Shown piece after piece: positions 42,495 through 51,372 of a stretch of DNA of 64,000 nt (its first letter is position 1; every line of letters begins with the position of its first letter). The translations under genes were made by a program, and so were the position numbers. Under the pieces are notes generated by a model. The model worked only from the letters and a program-made list of their open reading frames with translations. It had not been told where the DNA came from and made no database searches. This stretch comes from Corynebacterium alimapuense. Its GTDB lineage: Bacteria > Actinomycetota > Actinomycetes > Mycobacteriales > Mycobacteriaceae. The stretch is from assembly GCF_003716585.1 (NCBI RefSeq), contig NZ_PTJO01000003.1, forward strand, positions 434,001 to 498,000, in the 5' to 3' direction.

Positions 42495-43541
42495 GTGGTC
42501 ACCCTGACACAGGTCTATGTCGCAGCAGAAGACTGTGGTTTTCATTGCCATGTCGGCGCCGATCGCTTGGTGTTTCCCTGCCGTGATTATGTGCTCATCG
42601 CCTACCTCGAAGAGGGTGGTCCCGAGGCTTTGGTTTTTGATTCCGACCTGCGCATCGACGTCGGTATGGAGCAAATGCACCGGCTAGCCACAGTGCTCAA
42701 CCAGTGGAATCTGGAACGGATCGGACCTGTGTTATCCCTCCGCGTGGGCGATAACGGCGAGGTTAGTCTACATACCCGCATGAGCATCCTGACAGGTGTG
42801 GGCCTGACCCCAGGACAGCTGACTGAATTCGTGCGCACCTCGGTAGAAGCAACCCGCATGGCTGTTGATTATTTGGCCACGGAATTTCCCGATCTAGCAC
42901 CGGAAGACTCGGAAGATACGCAATCGCATCGAAGAAAACAGGATACTGAAGCGCTCTCTGATCCCCTTCCCCGAGATCGTCATGTGGTGATCAACGAGCT
43001 CGATGATGACATCGGGAGTCTGCGAGAGATTAGTCGAGGAACATTCGGAAAGGAACACTCGGCGATCATGAGCACTGATCAACAAGCCGCTGAAGATTGG
43101 GAAGGTTCCCAGGACCCCACACCAGTGACCGCCCAGCGCATCAATCGGGTGCTGAGCGAACTGGGGATTAAAAAGACCCAGGGCGACGATGATCTCATCA
43201 CGGCGTGGATTAACGATGTGCTCTTTTGCTTCTTCCTCGATAACGGTCCCAGCTATTTAATCAAGGGCCACTGGGACTCAGAGCTTGCTCCCGGCGCTGA
43301 TTTCCTGCGGATGTTTTTGCTCTGCAACGACTGGAATCAATCATCACTATCAACTAAAGCGTTTTGTCACGAAGACGAAGATGGACTACAGATCCGAGCG
43401 GAGTTTATTGCCTCGATCGGTGAAGGCCTCAACGATGCCCAGCTCGAACACAATACCGCCGTGGCGATCAATCAAGTGCTGCACGCTATTGACTCTATTA
43501 GCACCGAAGCCACTGGCGAATCCACGGTTGACTGGCCCTGA
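42495..43541 (+). CDS. YbjN-type two-domain protein, unknown function
   Basis: A 348-residue acidic protein made of two similar halves. The first (about 1-125) has FPCRDYVLIAYLEEG and NQWNLERIGPVLSLRVG, the second (about 210-340) has FCFFLDNGPSYLIKGHW and CNDWNQSSLSTKAFC. The NxW-and-strand pattern fits YbjN-like domains, which fold like secretion chaperones. The halves are joined by a charged linker. The start is GTG 42495 with GGAAGGGG upstream. It is divergent from hisD. Function unknown. Confidence 0.75.
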   Translation: MVTLTQVYVAAEDCGFHCHVGADRLVFPCRDYVLIAYLEEGGPEALVFDSDLRIDVGMEQMHRLATVLNQWNLERIGPVLSLRVGDNGEVSLHTRMSILTGVGLTPGQLTEFVRTSVEATRMAVDYLATEFPDLAPEDSEDTQSHRRKQDTEALSDPLPRDRHVVINELDDDIGSLREISRGTFGKEHSAIMSTDQQAAEDWEGSQDPTPVTAQRINRVLSELGIKKTQGDDDLITAWINDVLFCFFLDNGPSYLIKGHWDSELAPGADFLRMFLLCNDWNQSSLSTKAFCHEDEDGLQIRAEFIASIGEGLNDAQLEHNTAVAINQVLHAIDSISTEATGESTVDWP

Positions 43542-43584
43542 TCCTGGGGATGAAGCCACCCTTGCTGGGCTCATATCGCGCAAT

Positions 43585-43620
43585 GAGCGAGTACTTTCCA
43601 AGCTCAATGTGTACTCACTC
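43585..43620. terminator. Possible hairpin between convergent genes
   Basis: Arms GAGcGAGTAC (43585-43594) and GTACTCaCTC (43611-43620) pair over nine bases with one mismatched base on each side. It lies between the convergent YbjN-type gene and the META lipoprotein gene. It has no clear T-run. The surrounding 150 bp holds no gene. Confidence 0.35.
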
Positions 43621-43693
43621 AGTAGCATCTAGCTCGAGGTTAAGCCCTCGCATGAGCTGCTGCTTCTGGTAGCCGACTCGAAGTCTGCCGTTA

Positions 43694-44074
43694 CTACTGA
43701 GCTGCTCTGAGCAGAGAGCCGATCTCTGCCCCAGAGGCATCGTTAACATGCATGACATCCCCATCAACGAAGGCGGTGTCCAGACTCATCAGCCAAGTAT
43801 CGACATCGAAACAGGCCATCTTGGTCATCGCGACTTGGTCAAAAGTGATGGTCTGTTCATCATTTTGTTCCCAGGATCCAGCGAGACGATTGCATCCATC
43901 CGTTCCACTGAGATGGCCGTCTTCTTCGAGAACCAGCTGCGGCTGCCCCTGAGCATCTTCACCCCAGGTTCCAGCAACGACGACGGCAGCAGAAGAACTA
44001 GAGCAAGCAGATAGAGCCAACCCCACACAACTAACTGCAGTCAGAATGCCAATGCGTACTCTTCCGGAGATCAT
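43694..44074 (-). CDS. META-domain lipoprotein
   Basis: A 126-residue precursor with a lipoprotein signal: basic start, hydrophobic core and lipobox LALSAC, then a serine linker. The mature part has the META/HslJ pattern: GTWGED, LVLEEDGHLSGTDGCNRLAGSW, ITFDQVAMTKMAC. META proteins are small envelope proteins of uncertain role. ATG 44074 has AAAGG ten bases upstream, better than GTG 44083. Export and lipidation need Lgt, encoded at 31865. Confidence 0.85.
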   Translation of the reverse strand: MISGRVRIGILTAVSCVGLALSACSSSSAAVVVAGTWGEDAQGQPQLVLEEDGHLSGTDGCNRLAGSWEQNDEQTITFDQVAMTKMACFDVDTWLMSLDTAFVDGDVMHVNDASGAEIGSLLRAAQ

Positions 44075-44281
44075 GCCTAACACACCTTTGCTTCTTAGAG
44101 TCTTTCTGTTATCTCAATAAAATCTTCCTACCGAGCCTTCACTACCATCAACCTGGCCCAATGCAGGGTAACCAACCCGACTAGCCAATTATGCACTCAC
44201 CACTGCCTTCGGCAGCTTCGAGCTTGGCTAACCGCCGCGAATCGCCCATAGGCCAATCGGTTTGAGAAGACGGCGGGCAGT

Positions 44282-45169
44282 TTAGCCTTGCTCAGGATCG
44301 AAATCTAGTCCTAGGTCTAGGACTAGGGTGGAGTGTGTAAGCGAACCAATAGCGAGGAAATCAACCCCACAACGGGCGTAATCCCCTGCTACCGACAAAG
44401 TGAGCCCGCCGGAAGCCTCCAGCAGGGTTTCCGGCGATACTGCATTTTTGCGTTGAACTGCTGTTTGCACCGCCCAGGGTTCAAAATTATCGAGCATGAT
44501 CTCATGTGGATGCTCGGGCAGGAGAGCATCAAGTTGTTCGAGAGAATCTACTTCGACCTCGCACCACTTATCCGGATAGGATTCCCTAACTGCCCGGTAG
44601 GCAGCTAGGACGCCACCAGCGGCGACGACGTGATTGTCTTTGATCAGTGCCCGATCGCCCAACCCAAACCTATGGTTGACTCCCCCGCCTACGGTCACGG
44701 CATACTTCTGCAACAGACGCATACCGGGCAGCGTTTTCCGAGAATCTCGAATTTGCGTTCCGGTGCCTGCTACCGCTTCAACCCAATCGGATGTCGCTGT
44801 GGCCACGCCCGAAAGGTGAGATAGCAGGTTAAGTAGCGTACGTTCTGCGGTCAGCAGATCACGGGTTCCAGCCTCGATGGTGGCTACGACCCCACCAGGG
44901 GCTACGCGGCTGCCGTCGGGAGCTATTTCCTCGACTCTGTAGGGCTCAGTAGCTACGTGGTTTAAGACTCGATCGATAACAAATACGCCAGCAATAGTTC
45001 CTGGCTGACGGGAGACTATCTGTGCTGTTGACCGGTGAGCTGCCGAGACAGTAGCCCAGGTGGTGATGTCTGGCCCGTAGGCCAAGTCTTCCTCAAGCGC
45101 TGTGGTGATGAGTCGATCCACGTCTGCATCTGGGACGAAGAGTTCACGCTGAGGCACAGTCATGCTCAT
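44282..45169 (-). CDS. nadC: Nicotinate-nucleotide pyrophosphorylase
   Basis: NadC makes nicotinate mononucleotide from quinolinate and PRPP. The 295-residue protein has RTLLNLLSHLSGVAT, the active-site block DSRKTLPGMRLLQKYAV with basic residues, GGGVNHRFGLGDRALIKDNHV, and EVEVDSLEQL. In C. glutamicum nadC stands with nadA and nadS, but neither is adjacent here. It overlaps the upstream membrane gene's stop by one base (TAATG). Confidence 0.95.
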   Translation of the reverse strand: MSMTVPQRELFVPDADVDRLITTALEEDLAYGPDITTWATVSAAHRSTAQIVSRQPGTIAGVFVIDRVLNHVATEPYRVEEIAPDGSRVAPGGVVATIEAGTRDLLTAERTLLNLLSHLSGVATATSDWVEAVAGTGTQIRDSRKTLPGMRLLQKYAVTVGGGVNHRFGLGDRALIKDNHVVAAGGVLAAYRAVRESYPDKWCEVEVDSLEQLDALLPEHPHEIMLDNFEPWAVQTAVQRKNAVSPETLLEASGGLTLSVAGDYARCGVDFLAIGSLTHSTLVLDLGLDFDPEQG

Positions 45170-45705
45170 TACTCTAATAACGCGGAGTCATCTTGGTACT
45201 CCGGGGTCACTAGTGCACAACACCAATAGGTCAATGCCGCCATAAACGGAGCTGCAGCTAATCCCACCCCTGGGGAAAAACTAGGAACGAGCGAGACTAT
45301 GACACCTTCTGCCAGCGTGTCCGGGTCAGGTATCGGGTGAACCAGCGAAGTGGCCCACAGCCCAACGAAGTAGAAAGACAAAGCAGAAAAACCAGCGACA
45401 AACAGCAGCCACCACAGCATCCCTGGCCCTCGAGATTCCGGCGAGATGATGTAGACGGACAAAGCCAGGATGATCGACAACAATCCGGTGGCAGCTACAA
45501 AGGTGATGTACGAGGTGAATTCGACGTTGAATGACTGGTCAAGAGTCACTTGCCCGCCCTCGCCCAGAGTGCCGGTATAGGCAGGACGCAATAGCCCCCA
45601 CAGTGCCCCCACTCCAGAGAACACGAGCAAGGAAACAGCGAGAACACCTGCGGCATTGCCGATTTTCTTCGGCACCGCAGGCATTCGGATAGTAGAAGTA
45701 GTCAT
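45169..45705 (-). CDS. Unknown four-span membrane protein (DUF2567-like?)
   Basis: A 178-residue protein with spans at about 18-38, 66-85, 95-115 and 145-165, an extracytoplasmic loop rich in Gly and Thr after the first span, and a short acidic tail. Size and topology recall DUF2567 proteins of actinobacteria, but I cannot confirm this. It is coupled to nadC by a one-base overlap and stands six bases from the upstream lipoprotein gene, so the three genes probably form an operon. Confidence 0.7.
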   Translation of the reverse strand: MTTSTIRMPAVPKKIGNAAGVLAVSLLVFSGVGALWGLLRPAYTGTLGEGGQVTLDQSFNVEFTSYITFVAATGLLSIILALSVYIISPESRGPGMLWWLLFVAGFSALSFYFVGLWATSLVHPIPDPDTLAEGVIVSLVPSFSPGVGLAAAPFMAALTYWCCALVTPEYQDDSALLE

Positions 45706-45711
45706 TGGCTA

Positions 45712-46398
45712 TTAGTTACAGAACGTCCATTGTCCGTCCTCGCGCAAGAAACGCTGAGTACGAGTTTCGGCTTGGCCAGAGCTCACTGCAGTAACTACTG
45801 CAGAGGCTTGGTCGCCATTTACCTGAACATCTTCAATAGATGCAACATGCGGCTGCGCCTCAACAAAAGCTGGGTACTCATTGAGTGGCATATCCGCAAT
45901 TCCGGTCAGATCCAACGATGCTTCACCACCATTGGCTTCAAGCACTGCTCGGCAGGAGTTCTGCGGAATGTAGCTAATGAACTCATGGATCGTAGCGGAC
46001 TGGTAAATACCCTGGATCAAGGCTTCGATCTCTGCACGGTCCGCTTCAGATGCCTGCGAACCCGATTCGATCGGAGCTGCTTCATCGTAGGTCGGAGAGC
46101 CTTCAGCCAGCGGGACATCAACTTCCGGGGCGGCGGCTACTTCCTCGGTAGTCTCAGGGGCTACCTCAGGTTCCGACGGCTCCGTGGTCTCCGTGGTCTC
46201 CGTAGCTTCGGTGGGCTCAATCGTGCTGCTTTCTTCAGCAGTGGTCGACTCAATCGCCTTGGTGCTGGTGATTGTGCTCGAGGACGCGCTGGTGGATTCA
46301 GTAGTGCTATCAGCATCGGAGCCGCAAGCGACGAGCGTCAAGGGGGCAACGAGGACTAATGCGGCCATCTTCTTTTTGGCCTTGAGCGACATCATCAC
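45712..46398 (-). CDS. Lipoprotein with Ser/Thr/Glu linker and NTF2-like C-terminal part
   Basis: The 228-residue precursor has a basic start, hydrophobic core and lipobox LTLVAC, then about 85 residues of Ser, Thr, Glu and Pro (STIEPTEATETTETTEPSEP). The C-terminal 100 residues (IEALIQGIYQSATIHEFISY to REDGQWTFCN) look like a small NTF2/SnoaL-type fold, with two cysteines that may form a disulfide. Starts at GTG 46398 or the two ATGs after it are possible. AGGAG is ten bases before the GTG. The linker probably spans the cell wall. Function unknown. Confidence 0.75.
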   Translation of the reverse strand: MMMSLKAKKKMAALVLVAPLTLVACGSDADSTTESTSASSSTITSTKAIESTTAEESSTIEPTEATETTETTEPSEPEVAPETTEEVAAAPEVDVPLAEGSPTYDEAAPIESGSQASEADRAEIEALIQGIYQSATIHEFISYIPQNSCRAVLEANGGEASLDLTGIADMPLNEYPAFVEAQPHVASIEDVQVNGDQASAVVTAVSSGQAETRTQRFLREDGQWTFCN

Positions 46399-46513
46399 GT
46401 TTTTTAGTCTCCTGGGGGTTTAGATCTAGAAAGGCAAGCTTAGCAATTCTTCTTTATGTTTTGCTGTCACTGCCCTGGGAAGGCTATCTATGACACGAGG
46501 TAGGCTCTGCGGT

Positions 46514-47107
46514 GTGCAATTGACTCGGGAAGCCATCGTTACTGCAGCTTTGGACATCCTTGATGCCTATGGGCTCAACGACATGACCATGCGTCGGGTT
46601 TCTAGCCATCTTGGAGTAGCACCAGGTGCTCTCTACTGGCATCTGCCTAATAAGCAACAATTGATCTCCGCCATCGCGGATGAAATTCTCTCCCCCGCTT
46701 TGGCCCATTCCGAGTATTCAGCTCCAGAAGACCTGTCTGGCCGGCTCAGGCAGGCAATGCTAGCGCATCGCGATGGTGCGGAGCTGGTCGCTGCCGCCTT
46801 GTCCCAGCCAGACTCCGCGACCAGATCGAACGTCGAAAAGCAGCTGGCAGAGTCGCTGAGTCTGGTATCAACAGACGATGATCTTCGCCGAGTAGGTGCC
46901 TGCGCACTGCTGCATTTGGTACTCGGTGCGAGTGCTCAGGAACAGGCTCAAATCCAATACGCTCGAGACACTGGTACTGAGATAGCTGGACTCGAATCTG
47001 CCGGTGATGATTTCCGGCAGAGCATCGATCTTATTGTTTTTGGCCTAGAACGTAGGAGCACCAGTCAGGTATATCGACCATCAACACACTATGATCAGAC
47101 CACATGA
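46514..47107 (+). CDS. TetR-family regulator upstream of glgX
   Basis: A 197-residue TetR-type repressor: MQLTREAIVTAALDILDAYG, recognition helix region VSSHLGVAPGALYWHLPNKQQL, and a ligand domain of the TetR_C type (ADEILSPALAH onward). GTG 46514 gives the typical start and has GAGGTAGG seven bases before. ATG 46490 in the same frame would add eight residues, but a possible -10 (CTATCT, 46484-46489) lies right in front of it. It overlaps glgX by four bases (ATGA). Control of glgX is an inference. Confidence 0.85.
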   Translation: MQLTREAIVTAALDILDAYGLNDMTMRRVSSHLGVAPGALYWHLPNKQQLISAIADEILSPALAHSEYSAPEDLSGRLRQAMLAHRDGAELVAAALSQPDSATRSNVEKQLAESLSLVSTDDDLRRVGACALLHLVLGASAQEQAQIQYARDTGTEIAGLESAGDDFRQSIDLIVFGLERRSTSQVYRPSTHYDQTT

Positions 47108-49557
47108 CACTTGAGTCCGCGCAAAACTACACGGTCTGGCCCGGAGATGCTTATCCGATGGGATCGACCTACGACGGCGCAGGCACCAACTTCGCCCTCT
47201 TCTCTAATGTTGCGGAGAAGGTTGAGCTTTGCCTGATCGACCGCGAGGACAATGAGATCCGTATCAATCTTGAAGAGGTTGATGCCCACGTCTGGCATTG
47301 TTATCTTCCTGGAGTTCAACCAGGTCAACGCTATGGCTACCGCGTTCACGGCCCCTATGACCCTGAAAATGGCAAGCGCTGCGATGCCAGCAAGCTACTA
47401 GTAGATCCCTATGCACGAGCATTCGACGGCGAGTTTGACGGCGATGCTTCCTTGTTCTCCTATGATATTTTCGCCCAGCCGCAAGGTTCGGGTCGCAATG
47501 AGGAAGATAGCCTCGGCCACACGATGAAATCTGTGGTCATCAATCCCTTCTTTGATTGGGGTGCAGACCGCGCACCGAAGATCTCTTATAACGAGACGGT
47601 CATCTACGAAACCCACGTCAAGGGAATGACGATGACTCACCCGGATGTCCCGGAGAACCTCCGAGGCACCTATGCGGGTCTTGCTCATCCTTCAGTCATC
47701 TCTTATCTCAAGACCCTTGGTATTACAGCCGTCGAGCTCATGCCGGTTCACCAGTTTTTGCAAGATGATCGCTTGCGTGATCAAGGACTGCGCAATTACT
47801 GGGGCTACAACACCTTCGGTTTCTTCGCTCCGCAACAAGATTATGCGGCCGCGAACAAACCCGGAGGCGCCGTCTCTGAGTTCAAAGACATGGTCCGTGC
47901 CTATCATGAGGCTGGCATGGAGGTCATTCTCGATGTGGTTTATAACCACACCGCCGAGGGAAACCACCTAGGCCCGACCATCGCATTCCGTGGCATCGAC
48001 AACGAGGCTTATTATCGGCTCGTCGAAGACAGCAAGTACCACTACATGGATTACACCGGCACCGGTAACTCGTTGAATGTCCGCGATCCGCATTCCCTAC
48101 AGCTGATCATGGATTCACTGCGCTACTGGGTCACTGAGATGCACATCGACGGCTTCCGTTTCGATCTCGCTTCTACTCTGGCTCGCGAGCTCCACGACGT
48201 CGACCGCCTGGCTACCTTCTTCGACCTCGTTCAGCAGGATCCGGTTGTCTCCCAGGTCAAGCTCATCGCTGAGCCTTGGGATGTCGGACACAACGGCTAC
48301 CAGGTGGGCAATTTTCCCCCGCTATGGACCGAGTGGAACGGAAAATACCGCGACACTGTCCGCGATTTCTGGCGTGGCGAGCCCTCAACCCTGGGCGAGT
48401 TCGCTTCCCGGTTGACCGGCTCCTCAGACCTCTACGCCAACAATGATCGTCGCCCGACTGCCTCGATCAACTTCATCACGGCACACGATGGCTTCACGCT
48501 CAATGACTTGGTCAGCTACAACGAGAAGCACAACATGGCCAACGGTGAAGATAACCGGGATGGCGAATCCCACAACCGTTCTTGGAACCACGGGGAAGAA
48601 GGTCCCTCCGATGATCCGGATATTCGTGCACTACGTGCCCGCCAACGCCGAAACTTCCTGACCACGCTCATCCTCAGCTTGGGTACGCCGATGATCTCGC
48701 ACGGCGATGAGATGGCACGAACTCAAAACGGCAACAACAATGTCTACTGCCAAGACAATGAGTTGGGGTGGATGAACTGGGAGCAGTTGGAGGAGAATTC
48801 CACTCTGCATGCGTTTACCAAACGGCTGCTTAATATCCGTCAGCGCCACCCGGTATTCCGTCGCCGCAGGTTCTTGGCCGGTGGCCCGTTGGGCGCCGAT
48901 GTTCGTGACCGCGATATCGCTTGGTTGGTACCTTCCGGCAAGCTCATGTCCCAGGATGACTGGGACTTCAGCTTCGGTAAGGCCCTGATGGTCTATCTCA
49001 ACGGTAATGCCATCTCTGAGCCGGATAGCCGTGGCCAGAAGATCACCGATGATTCCTTCATTCTCATGTTCAACGCGCACTATGAGGAGATCGAATTCAC
49101 TCTGCCAACGCGTTCTTTCGGTGTGCGCTGGCAACTGTTGGTCGATACCACGGAAAACACTGGTTACCCTGTTGAGGCCTCCGTCATCGAGGCTAAGGGC
49201 ACTATCATCGTGCCCGCTAGATCCACAATGGTGCTCAAACAGGTCGAGGGTCCGGAATACGACGATGAGGATGCGATAGAGGTCCTCGACGACAAGGATC
49301 GCACCACTGATCTGGGCAAGCCCCGTTCTGGTGCAACCGCCGCATCGATCGCGACGGCTAAGGCAGTCTCGAAGGCTTCAAAGAAGAAAGCTCCCGAGAT
49401 CGCGCTGAAAAACCCGAAGGCGGCCAAGAAACAGAAAAAGGCTGCCACAACCACAGCTACCCAGTCCGAAGACACCGGTGCCGCAGACCTCTCAGCTGAG
49501 AAGCTTCGGGCCACACGCCAAGCTGCGCTAGAGGACGAATACACCGACCTGGATTAG
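47104..49557 (+). CDS. glgX: Glycogen debranching enzyme GlgX with Lys/Ala-rich tail
   Basis: GlgX cuts alpha-1,6 branches left by phosphorylase. The 817-residue protein has the N-terminal CBM48 domain (PMGSTYDGAGTNFALFSN), the GH13 blocks EVILDVVYNHTAEG, DGFRFDLASTLAR, LIAEPWDVG and FITAHDGFTLNDLV. After about residue 715 an extra tail rich in Lys and Ala (ASKKKAPEIALKNPKAAKKQ) follows. It is translationally coupled to the TetR gene. It feeds linear dextrins to GlgP and TreY. Confidence 0.95.
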   Translation: MTLESAQNYTVWPGDAYPMGSTYDGAGTNFALFSNVAEKVELCLIDREDNEIRINLEEVDAHVWHCYLPGVQPGQRYGYRVHGPYDPENGKRCDASKLLVDPYARAFDGEFDGDASLFSYDIFAQPQGSGRNEEDSLGHTMKSVVINPFFDWGADRAPKISYNETVIYETHVKGMTMTHPDVPENLRGTYAGLAHPSVISYLKTLGITAVELMPVHQFLQDDRLRDQGLRNYWGYNTFGFFAPQQDYAAANKPGGAVSEFKDMVRAYHEAGMEVILDVVYNHTAEGNHLGPTIAFRGIDNEAYYRLVEDSKYHYMDYTGTGNSLNVRDPHSLQLIMDSLRYWVTEMHIDGFRFDLASTLARELHDVDRLATFFDLVQQDPVVSQVKLIAEPWDVGHNGYQVGNFPPLWTEWNGKYRDTVRDFWRGEPSTLGEFASRLTGSSDLYANNDRRPTASINFITAHDGFTLNDLVSYNEKHNMANGEDNRDGESHNRSWNHGEEGPSDDPDIRALRARQRRNFLTTLILSLGTPMISHGDEMARTQNGNNNVYCQDNELGWMNWEQLEENSTLHAFTKRLLNIRQRHPVFRRRRFLAGGPLGADVRDRDIAWLVPSGKLMSQDDWDFSFGKALMVYLNGNAISEPDSRGQKITDDSFILMFNAHYEEIEFTLPTRSFGVRWQLLVDTTENTGYPVEASVIEAKGTIIVPARSTMVLKQVEGPEYDDEDAIEVLDDKDRTTDLGKPRSGATAASIATAKAVSKASKKKAPEIALKNPKAAKKQKKAATTTATQSEDTGAADLSAEKLRATRQAALEDEYTDLD

Positions 49558-49566
49558 CAGCAGAGG

Positions 49567-49935
49567 TTAGCAGTCGCCGAGCACCCGTCGGTGCTCGGCG
49601 ACCAGCTTCATGTTCTCCGAGGCCCAATCCACCGAGGCTTGAGCTAGTGGGAGCAGGGTGTGTCCTAGAGCAGTGAGTTCATAGACCACTCGGGGCGGAA
49701 TTTCGTCGTGGGCAGTGCGTCGAATCAGCCCATCGTTGACCAAAGCGTGCAGCCAAATGCTCAGCATTTTTGGGGAGATTCCATCCACTTTGCGTTCGAT
49801 TTCTCCATAGCGCAAAGGGCTGCTTTCAAGCGCCACAATGATCAGGATGACCCACTTATCACCGATGGTGTGCAACAGCCCACGGCTCGGACAGTCGCGA
49901 TCGAAAGGATCGAATCCGCTGGCCCCATCACTCAT
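49567..49935 (-). CDS. HxlR-family regulator
   Basis: A 122-residue winged-helix protein: CPSRGLLHTIGDKWVILII, LRYGEIERKVDGISPKMLS, and RRTAHDEIPPRVVYELTALG. These are the HxlR blocks. The cysteine in DRDCPS lies where redox- or aldehyde-sensing members have one. ATG 49935 and GTG 49941 are both possible. TATTAT 8 bases upstream suggests a leaderless start. Its last codons contain a terminator-like hairpin. Confidence 0.85.
   Translation of the reverse strand: MSDGASGFDPFDRDCPSRGLLHTIGDKWVILIIVALESSPLRYGEIERKVDGISPKMLSIWLHALVNDGLIRRTAHDEIPPRVVYELTALGHTLLPLAQASVDWASENMKLVAEHRRVLGDC
49573..49602. terminator. Perfect 13-bp hairpin between glgX and the HxlR gene
   Basis: Arms 49573-49585 and 49590-49602 pair perfectly with a 4-base loop. 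It lies 15 bp after the glgX stop codon and inside the last codons of the convergent hxlR-type gene. There is no T-run on either side. It could end transcription of both genes. Confidence 0.6.
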
Positions 49936-49950
49936 GCCCACCCATAATAC

Positions 49951-49971
49951 CTACCCAGGTCAGGCAGGTAG
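49951..49971. promoter_or_regulatory. Candidate operator before the HxlR gene
   Basis: CTACC (49951-49955) and GGTAG (49967-49971) are inverted arms just upstream of the possible -10 TATTAT (minus strand) of the HxlR gene. Its place between the divergent HxlR gene and the nuclease gene fits autoregulation, but the arms are short. Confidence 0.3.
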
Positions 49972-50017
49972 ACTTTCCTGTCATCCGGACCAACCGACAA
50001 AAAGGGGAGTCGAGAAC

Positions 50018-51367
50018 GTGATCCCGGCCCACGGAGCACAACTAAGTGTCACTTCTACTAGCATCCGCATCGAGAGATCGGCCCTATCCACGGCACTACT
50101 CAATCCCACGAATGCAGATGAATCCGTGATCGAGCTCGATCTCGCTGCTGTCACTGATGTATCGGTCCATCAACCTAGTTCAGTTGATATGGGTTGGGTG
50201 GAGTTAGCAGGGCTAGACACCGCAATCGCGTTTTCTCCCAACCAAGACGCTCGAGCCCAAGAGTTCTTGGCCGATGTGAGGGCAGCTCTCGAAGGAGATA
50301 TTCCGCTACGTTCAACGGGTGCGGTCCCGGGTTTGAATTTCGTGGGTTTAGATGTAGAAACTGCCAATCCTGACTCAGGTTCCATCTGCCAAATCGGTTT
50401 AGTGCGCATTATCGACGGCCTCGAGGTCGCCGAGTGCTCTTGGCTCTGTATCCCGCCACCTGGCATAGATCATTTTGCAGCCGGCAATATCAACATCCAC
50501 GGAATCACTCCCGAGGATGTTGCTGATAGCCCAAGGTTTTCTGAGCTCTTTTTGCAGCTGAAAGAGTTTATCGGGGATCTTCCAGTGGTGGCTCACAACG
50601 CTCAATTCGATACCGTTGCGCTGCAAAGAGCCTGCCGAGCGTCCGGGCTTGAGGTACCTCGCTTAGCTTATGGTTGCTCCCTCAGCTTGTCCCGGAATGC
50701 GAAATTGGGACTAGCTAGTCATCGGCTTCCAGTAGTTGCCAAAGCATTAGGTGTGTCTTTAAACAATCATCACGACGCCGCCGAAGACGCCCGCGCTGCC
50801 GCATTGATCGTCGTAGAACTAGCCAAACGGGCTGGCTATGAAGGAGACCTCGAGGGCTTTCACCATGCCTGCGGCTTTAGCCTTGGTTCCCTCGAACCAA
50901 CTCGCGCTTATCCAGTACTGCGCGAGCGCACAGCGCATCCTGCCTCACCACGGGCGACAGATGAGCCTCCCCTAACGACGGTAAAGTCTGCGCGGGCGTC
51001 GACAAGCAAGGCTCCTTGGCAGGCAGTGGCAACCCCAGATATCATCCCGGAGGCCAATCTGGATGCCGACCCAAACAATCCGCTATTTGCGCAGAATGTG
51101 ACTCTCTCCGGTGACTTCGAGCCTTTTGACAAGGGTTTGTTGTGGTCGGCGATCGCGCAGCTGGGCGGGACCATTGGAAAGAACGTGACCAAGAAAACCA
51201 CGGTTCTGGTTTCCGGTCCGTGGGCGAAAAAGACCTCTAAACTCAAACGAGCCGAAGAATTAGTCGATAAAGGACAAGCTCTCGAGATTTGGGACGCAAC
51301 CCAACTATTCGCAGTGCTTGGCCTAGACCCGAATCAGCAGCCAGTCGAGGACGAACCTCCCTTTTAG
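50018..51367 (+). CDS. DnaQ-type 3'-5' exonuclease with BRCT domain
   Basis: The 449-residue protein has three parts. Residues 1-95 form a PH-like or unknown domain. Residues about 105-275 are a DEDDh exonuclease with LDVETAN (Asp112, Glu114), HNAQFDTVAL and HDAAEDARAAA. The C-terminal part (about 350-440) is a BRCT domain: LSGDFEPFDKGLLWSAIAQL, then GGTIGKNVTKKTTVLVSG and EIWDATQLFAVLG. GTG 50018 has GGGGAG eight bases before it. A role in DNA repair or proofreading is likely, the exact role unknown. Confidence 0.88.
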   Translation: MIPAHGAQLSVTSTSIRIERSALSTALLNPTNADESVIELDLAAVTDVSVHQPSSVDMGWVELAGLDTAIAFSPNQDARAQEFLADVRAALEGDIPLRSTGAVPGLNFVGLDVETANPDSGSICQIGLVRIIDGLEVAECSWLCIPPPGIDHFAAGNINIHGITPEDVADSPRFSELFLQLKEFIGDLPVVAHNAQFDTVALQRACRASGLEVPRLAYGCSLSLSRNAKLGLASHRLPVVAKALGVSLNNHHDAAEDARAAALIVVELAKRAGYEGDLEGFHHACGFSLGSLEPTRAYPVLRERTAHPASPRATDEPPLTTVKSARASTSKAPWQAVATPDIIPEANLDADPNNPLFAQNVTLSGDFEPFDKGLLWSAIAQLGGTIGKNVTKKTTVLVSGPWAKKTSKLKRAEELVDKGQALEIWDATQLFAVLGLDPNQQPVEDEPPF

Positions 51368-51372
51368 GACAA

